Shown here piece by piece: positions 7,607-15,533 of a DNA stretch of 33,207 nt; the first letter of the stretch is position 1; every line of letters begins with the position of its first letter. Origin of the DNA: Bacilli bacterium. Lineage in GTDB: Bacteria > Bacillota_I > Bacilli_A > RF39 > UBA660. The stretch is from the NCBI GenBank assembly GCA_017435465.1, contig JAFSEX010000029.1:1-33207 (forward strand), written 5' to 3'. Made by a program: the position numbers and the translations under genes. The notes under the pieces were generated by a model. It ran no database searches, was not told where the DNA came from, and worked only from the letters and a program-made list of their open reading frames with translations.

Positions 7607-8803
7607 TTAGTTTCCCTCTTCTTCTTTTATTTCTTCAACTATTTCTTGTGCCAAATCAATTCTTTCACAAACACTAAAAAATATTTCTACAACTATTTTA
7701 CTATCTTTTTGATAAAAATTCAATTTCTTTTGCTTAATAATATATTCATCTTCATCTAACTTAGCTTTCATTTTTTCAATAGCTACCTTTTCTGCTTCAA
7801 TTAGTCCCTCTTCAAAAGTATAAACATTATCTATTCTACTTACCTCACTAGATTTAACTTTTAATAATTTAAAAGGTAATAATTTGTTTTCAAATATTAT
7901 TTTTTCTTTATCTATAGAATTTTTATATTTATTAAAATCAAATAAAGATATCTTATTATTTAAAAATTGTATTTTATAAATATTCTTTTCTTTTCCGGTT
8001 TTAGTATCTTTAGAATAAATTAATGGATATTCCATACTCACTGTATACCATACTTCTGCGTATACTCTTCCCTTCGCACTAACAATAGATTTTATATTTT
8101 CTTGGTATGTATCCATAATTTTTCCAGAAATAATTACATCACCCTTACTAACATAATCATTAGTGTTTTTAACTATTACTCCTTCAGAAGATTTAACACT
8201 CATAATTATTCCGGATTTAGAAGCAACTATATCTTGTTTTGGATATGTTTTTTCTTCAGGATTTAATACTCTTTCTTCTACTTTAACAATAATTTTAGTA
8301 CCGTTAACTTCTATTTCTAGCCATTCTAATTTATCTTTATTACTATCTAATATTTTTTTTGAAATATCTTCTAACTTATTAAAACTTTTCTTTAATGTAT
8401 ATTTTTTAACTCCATATTTATCTAATTCTTTAATAATTAAATTTCTAATATTTGAATTAGAGTGAATAACTTGTACTTCAAATACTATATTTGTTAAAAA
8501 CATTATAAAAAAGTATCCAAATAATATTAGTATGATTAACAATTTATTTTTTTTAATAATATTTTTAAATTTAATTAACCCATATTCATTAATTATTTCT
8601 ATTTCATATATAGATTTTAAATTTAATACTTTTTCATAATCCTTTAAATATATTTTTAGATTAATTTCTTTTCTATTAATTTTATCAATATCTAATAATT
8701 CAACATTGCTTTTATATAATCTATTTAAAAATCTATCTATATTTTTACCCTTTATTTTAATTTTTATAATATTTTCATATCTGTTTAAAAATCTATTTTC
8801 CAT
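7607..8803 (-). CDS. yqfD: Sporulation protein YqfD
   Basis: A conserved sporulation protein of the YqfD family (398 residues) paired with yqfC in spore formers and produced in the mother cell in Bacillus. It has a short N-terminal cytoplasmic part (IKIKGKNIDRFLNRLYKSNV), one transmembrane helix at about 88-112 (IILILFGYFFIMFLTN) and a large outer domain. The outer domain has features typical of the family: IEVNGTKIIVKVEER, then IVASKSGIIMSVKSSEGVIV and VSKGDVIISGKI. It directly follows yqfC (4 bases apart). The length matches the family. Confidence 0.93.
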   Translation of the reverse strand: MENRFLNRYENIIKIKIKGKNIDRFLNRLYKSNVELLDIDKINRKEINLKIYLKDYEKVLNLKSIYEIEIINEYGLIKFKNIIKKNKLLIILILFGYFFIMFLTNIVFEVQVIHSNSNIRNLIIKELDKYGVKKYTLKKSFNKLEDISKKILDSNKDKLEWLEIEVNGTKIIVKVEERVLNPEEKTYPKQDIVASKSGIIMSVKSSEGVIVKNTNDYVSKGDVIISGKIMDTYQENIKSIVSAKGRVYAEVWYTVSMEYPLIYSKDTKTGKEKNIYKIQFLNNKISLFDFNKYKNSIDKEKIIFENKLLPFKLLKVKSSEVSRIDNVYTFEEGLIEAEKVAIEKMKAKLDEDEYIIKQKKLNFYQKDSKIVVEIFFSVCERIDLAQEIVEEIKEEEGN

Positions 8804-8807
8804 TCAA

Positions 8808-9047
8808 TCACCTAAATTCTATATCTGTAATATTACCGCCTATTAATATTTCTTCTTTTGTAAGTTTTTTAACTGTAATATTTTTACCAATTAAATTTAT
8901 TAATTTATCATCTACTTCTATAGAAAATTTATTTGAACCAAAGGATTTTATATTTTTATAATTAGAAACATATATATAATTATTTAATATAGTTATAGTA
9001 TTTTTATTATCATTTATATAATTTTTAATAGAAGATAAAATATCCAT
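8808..9047 (-). CDS. yqfC: Sporulation protein YqfC (YabP family)
   Basis: A small 79-residue protein of the YabP/YqfC family, required for normal sporulation in Bacillus, where it is mother-cell specific. The core pattern is ILNNYIYVSNYKNIKSF, with LIGKNITVKKLTKEEILIGG and IEF near the end. The start is ATG at 9047 because AGGTGAT precedes it at the usual spacing. It heads the long operon running down to the YuiD-like gene, and yqfD follows after 4 bases. Confidence 0.9.
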   Translation of the reverse strand: MDILSSIKNYINDNKNTITILNNYIYVSNYKNIKSFGSNKFSIEVDDKLINLIGKNITVKKLTKEEILIGGNITDIEFR

Positions 9048-9081
9048 TAGTATCACCTATATAATTTTATTCAATATAAAA

Positions 9082-9113
9082 GAAAAAAATCTACAAATTT
9101 GATTGTAGATTTA
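9082..9113 (-). terminator. Terminator of the Rpn-like gene
   Basis: Minus-strand hairpin AAATCTACAA / TTGTAGATTT with a run of T after it. It begins at the stop codon of the Rpn-like gene and separates it from yqfC. Confidence 0.8.
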
Positions 9114-9935
9114 TAAATTATTTTCGTTCTTTATTTTATCAATTTCTTCAAGACTAAGTTTAGTAATATCAGAAATAAAACTAATATCACAATTTTTATT
9201 TAACATATTAATTACGATATCATTTTCTTTTTCTTTAACCCCTTGTTCATAAGCATATTTTTTTGTAGTATTTAAAATCAATTTTTGATCTTCTTCATAT
9301 GTCATCGCACTTTGAAATGTTTCATCCTCATTTAAATTTGTTAATTTATTTTCAAATTCTTCCATGAATTCATCCCCTTTAGATATTTTTTTAAGATCAC
9401 TGCTTTCTAAATCTAACATTATTAAATGTTTGTATTCATTGATCTTTTTCTCATCTAAATCATACCAAAATTGCATTATTTTGTCCATATTATATTCAAT
9501 AATTTCTACATTATCAATATATTTATGTCCATCATCACTCATCACATAATATTTTTTGAATTCATCATCAATATCTAAATTATATGTAAAATCTATATGT
9601 ATGAATTCTGATTCTGTATCATATACTTCTCCTCTTTTAGTCTTCTTAGTAAATACAGTAGAAAAATATACAAAATTTCTAATATGTAACCAATTTTCAT
9701 AATTTGTATTTAATTCAATATGTATATATTTATTTTCACTTTTTACTAATACATCAATAGTTTTTACTTTTTCTTCAGTATTTCTAATTGGTAGTTCATT
9801 TCTTAAGAATTTAACTATTTCTACTTTTCTATTCAATAATCGACTTAAAAATTCCTGCATCATATGTGGATTATCTTCATCACATAATATTGTTTTAAAT
9901 ACTCTATCATATTTTGCCGTATAAAATTTTTTCAT
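9111..9935 (-). CDS. Rpn family recombination-promoting nuclease / PD-(D/E)XK transposase-like protein
   Basis: A 274-residue protein of the Rpn/PD-(D/E)XK nuclease family (transposase_31-like). Members cut DNA and promote RecA-independent recombination in E. coli; many bacteria carry degenerate or paralogous copies. The core KTIDVLVKSENKYIHIELN gives D61 and E74, with N76 where lysine or glutamine is common. The N-terminus YDRVFKTILCDEDNPHMMQE is typical. The C-terminus shows AYEQGVKEKENDIVINMLNK, a helical tail common in this family. The start at 9935 is set by GGGTGATC upstream; earlier in-frame codons lack a ribosome site. Its own terminator follows. Confidence 0.85.
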   Translation of the reverse strand: MKKFYTAKYDRVFKTILCDEDNPHMMQEFLSRLLNRKVEIVKFLRNELPIRNTEEKVKTIDVLVKSENKYIHIELNTNYENWLHIRNFVYFSTVFTKKTKRGEVYDTESEFIHIDFTYNLDIDDEFKKYYVMSDDGHKYIDNVEIIEYNMDKIMQFWYDLDEKKINEYKHLIMLDLESSDLKKISKGDEFMEEFENKLTNLNEDETFQSAMTYEEDQKLILNTTKKYAYEQGVKEKENDIVINMLNKNCDISFISDITKLSLEEIDKIKNENNL

Positions 9936-9974
9936 ATTGATCACCCAATAACACATTAACACTAAATTATTCAT

Positions 9975-10101
9975 TAATCAAATCACACAAATTTAATATT
10001 TATATATAAAAATAATCAAAAATTTAGTTTTCTATAAATCAATTTTAAATATATAAATATTAGAGGCTTATATAAAATAAAAATTGATACTTTTGTACCA
10101 A
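9975..10101. other. A+T-rich intergenic stretch
   Basis: The 127 bases between ylbE and the Rpn-like gene hold no reading frame of note. I see no strong promoter consensus and no clear terminator, only A/T-rich sequence including ATATAAATATTAGAGGCTTA. Confidence 0.5.
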
Positions 10102-10323
10102 TTATTTTAAAACATTAAAAAATGAAGTTAATAAATCTAATTTATCTACTATATTATTTAATTTATCACTTGGTCTTAATTTATATTTTTCCCTCATTTC
10201 TTCATTAAATAAATTTATAGATTCTGGATTACGATTTAAATATTTGTACCAGCCTGAATTCTCTCTTAAATATCTTTGCATATTCATATTATTTTTAATT
10301 TTAAATTGAACATCTAAATTCAT
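10102..10323 (-). CDS. ylbE: YlbE-like protein
   Basis: A 73-residue protein resembling the YlbE-like family of spore-forming Bacilli. Shared features are DVQFKIKNN, RYLRENSGWYKYLNRNPES (compare the FLREQPMWYRRLGRNPEE type in Bacillus) and a C-terminal helix DLLTSFFNVLK. The role is unknown. It follows ylbD by 2 bases, with the ribosome site TGAGGATTAAAT before the ATG, and the ylbD-ylbE pairing is the same as in Bacillus. No membrane segment is seen. Confidence 0.75.
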   Translation of the reverse strand: MNLDVQFKIKNNMNMQRYLRENSGWYKYLNRNPESINLFNEEMREKYKLRPSDKLNNIVDKLDLLTSFFNVLK

Positions 10324-10325
10324 AT

Positions 10326-10709
10326 TTAATCCTCAAACATTCTTTTAGTTGGTCTTGGTGTATATCCATTTCTAGTTGGAGTTTTTATTTTATTGTTATC
10401 ACCAACAAATTCTTGTACAAATCCCAAAAATTTTTGTATTGAATTAATATTTTGTTGAATAACTTCTGGTTTAACTCCTTTAATCATATTAAAAACATCA
10501 CTTATACCATAATTAGTATTAGAATTATTATCTATTCTAACATTGATTTCATCATCTTTTTTTAAATAATCCTTCCACGCTTCATTATCTTCATCATATA
10601 AACTATATAATTCATAGAATTTTTGCCATGACATACTACCATTTTTAACGTGTTTAATTAATTCCGGATGTTTTTTAACAAAACTTTTAAACTCATCTTT
10701 ACTTTTCAT
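10326..10709 (-). CDS. ylbD: YlbD-like putative spore coat protein
   Basis: A 127-residue protein that resembles YlbD, a putative coat protein of Bacillus spores. The N-terminal block DEFKSFVKKHPELIKHVKNG then SMSWQKFYELYSLYDEDNEA and W-x-x-Y matches the family (FK-x-FVKRHP ... W-x-x-x-Y-E). The C-terminus is basic and low-complexity (TPTRNGYTPRPTKRMFED). The start at 10709 is favoured by AGGTGAAGTCT just upstream. It lies directly downstream of gpr, another spore gene. A CATATACT sequence upstream could be a sigma-E-type -10. Confidence 0.75.
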   Translation of the reverse strand: MKSKDEFKSFVKKHPELIKHVKNGSMSWQKFYELYSLYDEDNEAWKDYLKKDDEINVRIDNNSNTNYGISDVFNMIKGVKPEVIQQNINSIQKFLGFVQEFVGDNNKIKTPTRNGYTPRPTKRMFED

Positions 10710-10714
10710 AGACT

Positions 10715-10740
10715 TCACCTATTAAAGTATATGTAGTTAC
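10715..10740 (-). promoter_or_regulatory. Possible mother-cell (sigma-E-like) -10 element before ylbD
   Basis: Minus strand carries CATATACT between gpr and ylbD, matching the CATAYANT form of a sigma-E -10. The -35 is not clearly recognisable. This is a weak call based on one hexamer-like match and the coat-protein context. Confidence 0.3.
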
Positions 10741-10743
10741 TAA

Positions 10744-11790
10744 TTAATTTGTACCACTTTCTAAAACTTTTTTGTGTAAACTTTTATTTATTCCTTCAGA
10801 TAATATTAAACTTAATTTATCAATTACAAAATCAACTTCTTTTGGTGTAACCATTAAATTATAATTTATTGGGGATAATACTTCATATATTAAGCTTTTT
10901 ATTTCCTCTTCATCTAATTCTCCTAAAAATCCCATATATTTTTTTTTATCAAAATCATCTAAATCTTTTATGTTATCTTTTTTAATGTAATTTGTATTAC
11001 CTACTTTAAGTTTATTTGATGGATTATCTATATTTTCTTTTACGTATGAAAAATGTTTTTCCATATAATTTATAGTATCACTTACTATTGTTACCGCATC
11101 TACTACCGTTGGAATCCCAATTGCGATAACCGGAATTCCCAGGGTATCTTTACTTAATTCTTTTCTATGATTCCCAACTCCACTACCTGGGTGTATGCCT
11201 GAATCTGTCATTTGTATAGTTTTATTTACACGTGATATTGCACTTGCAGCTAGTGCATCTACTGCGATTACAAAATCTGGATTTACACTCCTAATCAAGC
11301 TTTTAATTACTTCACTAGTTTCAATTCCAGTTACTCCCATAACACCAGGATTGAATGCACTAACACATCTAAAACCTTCTTCCACATTATTTCCATTTAA
11401 TTCAAATAAATGTTTTGTAACAAGTATATTATCAATTGTATTAGGCCCAAGTGAATCAGGAGTGGATTTTTCATTACCAAGACCAATCACTAAGCAACTA
11501 AAACTTTCTAGAATATTAAAATCATTCAGCATTTTTTTTAATTCACTAGTAAAAACTTTAATTATTTTTTGTCTATTATTATAATCAGTAACATCATCAA
11601 ATTCTATTGTAATATATGTTCCTTTCTTTTTATTTAATTTTTCTTCATATTCCTTATCTATAATAATTTCAGTAATTTTAATATTATCAATAACTTTTTC
11701 TTCAAATTTATATTCATCGCTTATATTTTCTACTGATTCGATTGCTAAATCAGTTCGAATTTGATATTTTTTCATATTTAATTTATCCAT
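10744..11790 (-). CDS. gpr: Germination protease (GPR)
   Basis: GPR degrades small acid-soluble spore proteins when spores germinate; it is made in the forespore as a self-processing zymogen. The protein has 348 residues, starting MDKLNMKKYQIRTDLAIESV, where YQIRTDLAIE is the conserved region around the self-cleavage site. Other family blocks are CLVIGLGNEKSTPDSLGP, GVMGVTGIETSEVI, DALAASAISRVNKTIQ, GIHPGSGVGNHRKELS and IAIGIPTVVDAVTI. The start at 11790 has GGTGATAAAT before it. The gene is divergent from rpsT, as in Bacillus, and it is direct evidence that the organism forms spores. Confidence 0.96.
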   Translation of the reverse strand: MDKLNMKKYQIRTDLAIESVENISDEYKFEEKVIDNIKITEIIIDKEYEEKLNKKKGTYITIEFDDVTDYNNRQKIIKVFTSELKKMLNDFNILESFSCLVIGLGNEKSTPDSLGPNTIDNILVTKHLFELNGNNVEEGFRCVSAFNPGVMGVTGIETSEVIKSLIRSVNPDFVIAVDALAASAISRVNKTIQMTDSGIHPGSGVGNHRKELSKDTLGIPVIAIGIPTVVDAVTIVSDTINYMEKHFSYVKENIDNPSNKLKVGNTNYIKKDNIKDLDDFDKKKYMGFLGELDEEEIKSLIYEVLSPINYNLMVTPKEVDFVIDKLSLILSEGINKSLHKKVLESGTN

Positions 11791-11879
11791 ATTTATCACC
11801 ATTTTTATTTTGATGCAAAATATTAATTTAATGTATATAATATTAATACAAAAAACATATACTCTTAATTTTTTTACTG

Positions 11880-11918
11880 CATAAAGAACTATTCTTTATG
11901 TACTTTTTTTATTTTTTT
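11880..11918 (+). terminator. Orphan terminator-like hairpin before rpsT
   Basis: CATAAAGAA (11880-11888) and TTCTTTATG (11892-11900) form a perfect 9-base stem with a 3-base loop, followed by TACTTTTTTTATTTTTTT on the plus strand. No plus-strand gene lies upstream, and the rpsT promoter follows it. Confidence 0.55.
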
Positions 11919-11927
11919 GGAATATAG

Positions 11928-11956
11928 TTGCTTTTTTTTGCCATTTTTGTTAAAAT
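11928..11956 (+). promoter_or_regulatory. rpsT promoter
   Basis: -35 TTGCTT (11928-11933), 17-base spacer, -10 TAAAAT (11951-11956). The leader to the rpsT start is about 23 bases and contains a strong GAGGAGG ribosome site. Confidence 0.65.
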
Positions 11957-11985
11957 CAATAGTGATGTAAAGAGGAGGAATAATA

Positions 11986-12240
11986 ATGCCAAATATTAAA
12001 AGTGCAAAAAAACGTGTTCAAGTAATAGCTAAAAAGAAAGTTGCTAACAACGATTATAGAGCTAGTATGAGAACTGCTATTAAAAATGTAGAAAAAGCGA
12101 CTGATAAAGACAGCGCACTTAAAAACTTAAATATTGCTGTTCAAAGAATTGATAAAGCTTTATCAAAAGGTTTAGTTCATAGAAATTATGCTGCTAGACA
12201 AAAATCACGTTTGACAAAATTAGTAAACAATATGGAGTAA
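11986..12240 (+). CDS. rpsT: 30S ribosomal protein S20
   Basis: Primary 16S rRNA-binding protein of the 30S subunit. It has 84 residues, the normal length, and is very basic. It begins MPNIKSAKKRVQVIAKKKVA and includes RASMRTAIKNVEKA and LVHRNYAARQKSRLTKLVN, all typical of S20. The ribosome site is AGAGGAGG. It is divergent from gpr, a conserved Bacilli arrangement, and is one of only two plus-strand genes in the window. Confidence 0.98.
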   Translation: MPNIKSAKKRVQVIAKKKVANNDYRASMRTAIKNVEKATDKDSALKNLNIAVQRIDKALSKGLVHRNYAARQKSRLTKLVNNME

Positions 12241-12292
12241 TATATTTAATTACTTCTTTTTTTATGGTACAATTGTAATTGTGGTGAAGAAT

Positions 12293-13228
12293 ATGAAAAA
12301 ATTTATCGGATTATTAACTCTTGTTATAGTTATTGGAGCTGTATATTTTTATCGTGAAGAATTAACAAAAATACTTACAACTTCAACTGAAAAATTTCAA
12401 AAACCTGAAATTGTAGTTCCCAAAGTAAATGAATATAAAACATTCAATGGAAATTATGAATATGTTCAAGATACAAATAACTTTGTTCCAAATTCTAGTC
12501 AAGATATTTTAAATATTATATATACTACTCTAAACTCTGGTTGGGATGAATTTACATTCTATTGTCCAAATGAATATACTTCATGTATAGATGAGGTTAT
12601 TAATATTACAAATGATAATGTAGTATTATCAAACATTAATGGATTTGTTCATCCTTATAATACTTTTAAATCAATTGAAACATCTTATAATAATAGTGGT
12701 AAAATTACTTTAAATATCCATAAAACATATAGTGATGAACAAATTAATATCTTAAATAAAAAAATTGATGAAATTTATTCTAGTTTAATAAACAACACAA
12801 TGAGCGATACTGATAAAATTAAAGTTATTCATGACTATATTATTAATAATTCTAAATATGATAATGATAGAATTAGCGGTATTACAAAATATAATTCTAA
12901 TAGTGCATACGGTAATTTAATTGAAGGATATGGTATATGTAGTGGATATACTGATTCAATGGCTATTTTCTTAAATAAAATGGGAATTCAAAATTATAAA
13001 ATTTCAAGTGAAAATCATATTTGGAATTTAGTGTATATTGATGGTAAATGGTTAAATTTAGATTTAACATTTGATGATCCAGTTATTACTGGTAATACTA
13101 ATCCTGTACAACCTGAAGATGTTTTATCACATGATTACTTTTTAATTGATACAGATACATTATTAAAACTTGATAAAGATGAACATATTTTTGATGCAAA
13201 TGTATTTAGTGAGGCAATGACGAACTAA
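12293..13228 (+). CDS. Exported transglutaminase-like protein
   Basis: A 311-residue protein with an N-terminal membrane anchor or signal (residues 1-20, MKKFIGLLTLVIVIGAVYFY) and a C-terminal transglutaminase-like domain facing outside. The papain-like triad is visible: C216 in GYGICSGYTD, H242 in SENHIWNLV and D257 in LNLDLTFDDP. Bacterial members of this fold act as peptidases or cross-linking enzymes; the substrate here is unknown. The middle part (75-165) is not recognised and has a possible disulfide pair in YCPNEYTSC. The start at 12293 has GGTGAAGAAT before it. A TACAAT -10 at 12270-12275 or read-through from rpsT may drive it. Confidence 0.85.
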   Translation: MKKFIGLLTLVIVIGAVYFYREELTKILTTSTEKFQKPEIVVPKVNEYKTFNGNYEYVQDTNNFVPNSSQDILNIIYTTLNSGWDEFTFYCPNEYTSCIDEVINITNDNVVLSNINGFVHPYNTFKSIETSYNNSGKITLNIHKTYSDEQINILNKKIDEIYSSLINNTMSDTDKIKVIHDYIINNSKYDNDRISGITKYNSNSAYGNLIEGYGICSGYTDSMAIFLNKMGIQNYKISSENHIWNLVYIDGKWLNLDLTFDDPVITGNTNPVQPEDVLSHDYFLIDTDTLLKLDKDEHIFDANVFSEAMTN

Positions 13229-13244
13229 TAATAGTTCGTTTTTT
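13220..13244 (+). terminator. Terminator of the transglutaminase-like gene
   Basis: ACGAACTA / TAGTTCGT stem (13220-13227 with 13232-13239) followed by TTTTTT. It overlaps the stop codon of the gene. Confidence 0.85.
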
Positions 13245-13398
13245 CATACATATTTTTTCTTTTTCTCCCCATTTTTTAACCACATTTATTTTATATAATT
13301 AAATAACAAAGAAAGGATGTGGTTATATAGATTAGAACAAATTGAATAAATGTTATATCAATTCTTACTCCAAAACAACAAAACAACTAAATATATTT
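13245..13398. other. Gap with a promoter-like TATAAT and a terminator, no gene
   Basis: The 154 bases between the two converging genes contain a TATAAT at 13294-13299 (no good -35), AAAGGATGTGG, and the hairpin at 13381-13412. Plus-strand frames here are only 10-21 codons and lack a properly spaced ribosome site. A short untranslated transcript is possible. Confidence 0.4.
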
Positions 13399-13412
13399 TT
13401 AGTTGTTTTTTA
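13381..13412. terminator. Bidirectional terminator
   Basis: AAACAACTA and TAGTTGTTT form the stem (13381-13389 with 13400-13408), with T-runs on the plus strand side and a T/G-rich run on the minus side. It overlaps the 3' end of the amidotransferase gene and would end transcription from both directions. Confidence 0.7.
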
Positions 13413-14061
13413 TAAATTCAAAAAAACATTTAAATATTTTATATATATTTTCATCTTTAGTTAATCTTTCAGGATGAAACTGTACACCAATATTAAATTT
13501 ATTATTAGGATACTCTATTGATTCTATTATTCCGTCACCACTAAAAGAACTTACCCTATATATTCCAGGATCAATTATATGTTCACTGTGTGTTGAATTT
13601 ACCTTTATTTTTTCTTTTCCAATAATTTTATATAGTTTTGAATTCTTATCAATTATAATATCATGTACATATTCATTTTTAATATTATGATTATTAAATA
13701 TATTAGTATCAATAATATTTAAATTATCTTCATATAGACTCGCCATTACCTGACAACCCAAACATATTCCTAGTATTGGTATATCATTCTTAATTGCGTA
13801 TTTTATTACTATTCTATCATAATCATAATATTCACTTCCACCTTGTAAAATAAATCCACTACACATTTTTAAAATATTCTCAAATTCAAATATTTCTTTT
13901 TTATTAAGTTTCCTATTTATATTTTTAACATTTGGTATTATACCAAGTGGAATACAATTAAAATCCAATATTGTATCTTTTAATTCTTCCCCTATTATAA
14001 ATACATCTTTATTAGTAATATTTTTGTCTGGTCTTCCAATTATTCCTATTATTTTATTCAA
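13399..14061 (-). CDS. Class I glutamine amidotransferase, gamma-glutamyl hydrolase-like (peptidase C26)
   Basis: A 220-residue cytoplasmic enzyme of the class I amidotransferase/C26 family, which includes gamma-glutamyl-GABA hydrolases. The nucleophile elbow GICLGCQVMA gives C100; IGVQFHPER gives H196 and E198. FILQGGSEYYDYD is the substrate-side loop. No synthetase domain or partner is adjacent, so it is probably a free-standing hydrolase of a gamma-glutamyl compound. I take TTG at 14061 as start, because GGTGATAAAA lies just upstream, exactly as for other genes here. A terminator separates it from the upstream LRR gene. Confidence 0.85.
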   Translation of the reverse strand: MNKIIGIIGRPDKNITNKDVFIIGEELKDTILDFNCIPLGIIPNVKNINRKLNKKEIFEFENILKMCSGFILQGGSEYYDYDRIVIKYAIKNDIPILGICLGCQVMASLYEDNLNIIDTNIFNNHNIKNEYVHDIIIDKNSKLYKIIGKEKIKVNSTHSEHIIDPGIYRVSSFSGDGIIESIEYPNNKFNIGVQFHPERLTKDENIYKIFKCFFEFIKNN

Positions 14062-14082
14062 TTTTATCACCAATATAGTATA

Positions 14083-14112
14083 TGAAAAAAACTTATCAAT
14101 TTTGATAAGTCT
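14083..14112 (-). terminator. Terminator of the TasA-like/LRR gene
   Basis: Stem ACTTATCA / TGATAAGT (14091-14098 with 14103-14110), followed on the minus strand by TTTTTTT. Confidence 0.8.
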
Positions 14113-14127
14113 TATACTTATAAATAA

Positions 14128-15453
14128 TTATGGTTTATAGATAACTTGATTTTCTAATCCATTTCCTAATTTATACCAATTACTATCAAATCCAGATGGT
14201 GCAGAACTTTTACCAATTACAATTATAGTTGCAGGAACATCCAAATTTTCTGTATAGAATGCCTCACCACTTATTGTTGTAACATTTTCAGGTATTACTA
14301 TAGTAGTCATTTTATGATTATTAAAAGCATTTTGTTCAATAGAAGTAACACTATTTGGTATTATTATGTTAGTTATTGGATTAACATTAATGATGAGACC
14401 AAAGGAAACAATATTATTTGGAATAAATACACTTGTTAATTGATTATATGCAAATGCACTTCCTCCAATTGAAGTAACACTATTTGGTATTGATATACTA
14501 GTTAATTGATTATAAGCAAATGCATTTGAACCAATAGAAGTAACACTATTTGGAATTACTATTTCACTTAAATTGTTACTAGCAAATGCTATACTACCAA
14601 TTGTTGTAATAGTATCTGGTATTATGACATTTGTTAAGTTTTTAGCGAGAAAAACTTCATCTCCAATAGAAGTAACTGTAATTCCATTAACTACTGGTGG
14701 TATTATAATATCTCCACCTGGACCATTATATGCAGTTAAAACTCCTGCTTCTGATACTACAAAATCACTTTCTGGACTAGTATAATATGCTTCTCCTTCA
14801 GCTTGTATTGTTGCTTTAAATGTTTGTCCCATCATTACACTTTGGTCTAAATGAGTTTCTTCTATCCATATATATAAATTATATTCTTTTTCATCATATG
14901 TTGTTACTCCATCTTCTGTTATTGGTGCTTCAAGTACTTGGTATGGTGCTACCATTAAGCTTGTTCCTACTCCATCAAATGATCCATTACTTACATTTTT
15001 TTCGATTTTATTTGTTTTATCTGTTACTTCATATAATGACCACATAAAATCATATCTTTTTAAATCATCTGAAGAAACTGCCACACCTTCTTCGTTTAGT
15101 TTTGTTGTTGTAATATCTTCTAATGAGATATGTACATACATTTTTTCTGTTCCTGTATTTTTGATTGTGAAATTTTTTGTTACTGCTTTTCCTGCAGTTG
15201 TTACTTTCCCTGTTTCATCTTGTGTTGGTAGTGCAACTTCTCTAATTAGTGGTGATAATCCAGATGCATTTGCGATTGGGGATCCATCTGCATAATCTAT
15301 ATCTAGATTTGCTGTTGTAACTGTTTGTTCTTCACTACTATCTTGCGCCATAAAGTACGCAAAACTTATTCCTAGTACTAATGCTAGTACTACTACCAAT
15401 GATGATATCATTAGTATATTTTTTTCTTTTTTGTTTAAATCTTTTTCTTCCAT
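14128..15453 (-). CDS. Surface protein: TasA-like N-terminal domain plus BspA-type leucine-rich repeats
   Basis: A 441-residue exported protein. Residues 13-35 form one hydrophobic segment ending SFAYFMA, followed by TTANLDIDYADG. This is like the SipW-dependent signal peptide and start of TasA/camelysin-type matrix proteins (AYFSD...TLDL). Residues 45-222 form the TasA-like beta domain, with FTIKNTGTEKMYVHISLED and IWIEETHLDQS. Residues 240-405 are BspA-type leucine-rich repeats with a 22-residue period (IGSNAFAYNQLTSISIPNSV). No LPxTG sorting motif is seen. Proteins with such repeats often mediate adhesion; the fusion to a fibre-type domain suggests a polymerised or matrix-bound adhesin (inference). 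The promoter contains eight G in its spacer (15534-15561). Confidence 0.85.
   Translation of the reverse strand: MEEKDLNKKEKNILMISSLVVVLALVLGISFAYFMAQDSSEEQTVTTANLDIDYADGSPIANASGLSPLIREVALPTQDETGKVTTAGKAVTKNFTIKNTGTEKMYVHISLEDITTTKLNEEGVAVSSDDLKRYDFMWSLYEVTDKTNKIEKNVSNGSFDGVGTSLMVAPYQVLEAPITEDGVTTYDEKEYNLYIWIEETHLDQSVMMGQTFKATIQAEGEAYYTSPESDFVVSEAGVLTAYNGPGGDIIIPPVVNGITVTSIGDEVFLAKNLTNVIIPDTITTIGSIAFASNNLSEIVIPNSVTSIGSNAFAYNQLTSISIPNSVTSIGGSAFAYNQLTSVFIPNNIVSFGLIINVNPITNIIIPNSVTSIEQNAFNNHKMTTIVIPENVTTISGEAFYTENLDVPATIIVIGKSSAPSGFDSNWYKLGNGLENQVIYKP
14400..14700 (-). repeat. 66-bp tandem repeats encoding leucine-rich repeats
   Basis: About five units of 66 bases encode the 22-residue LRR unit. 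The best-conserved pair encodes IGSNAFAYNQLTSISIPN and IGGSAFAYNQLTSVFIPN. Units carry GCATTTGC(T/A)TATAATCAATT, similar enough for repeat-number change by recombination. Confidence 0.65.
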
Positions 15454-15533
15454 TATATACTCTCCTATCTACTTCATTGTGAATATTTTTAATAATAAGT
15501 AATTATTACTATCTATCCACAATTTTCAATATT

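Larger units (their letters stand above)
11803..11985. other. Divergent gpr/rpsT intergenic region
   Basis: This A/T-rich stretch holds the rpsT promoter (11928-11956), an orphan hairpin with T-run (11880-11918) and presumably a forespore-type gpr promoter. For gpr I could not fix one; GTATA about 18 bases before TATATAC is only a partial match to a sigma-G pattern. Confidence 0.5.

Noticed and set aside
9111-9935. Insertion sequence at the transposase-like Rpn gene
   Set aside because: No inverted terminal repeats or target duplications are visible at its borders, and it has its own ribosome site and terminator; Rpn proteins are often stand-alone.
13317-13349. A ten-codon frame starting ATGTGGTTATAT after AAAGGA
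   Set aside because: The ribosome site touches the start codon and the peptide is too short and unsupported; the stretch is better seen as untranslated.
14400-14700. CRISPR-like array in the LRR gene
   Set aside because: The periodic sequence is coding, with a 66-bp period matching the 22-residue LRR unit, and has no spacers of unique sequence.
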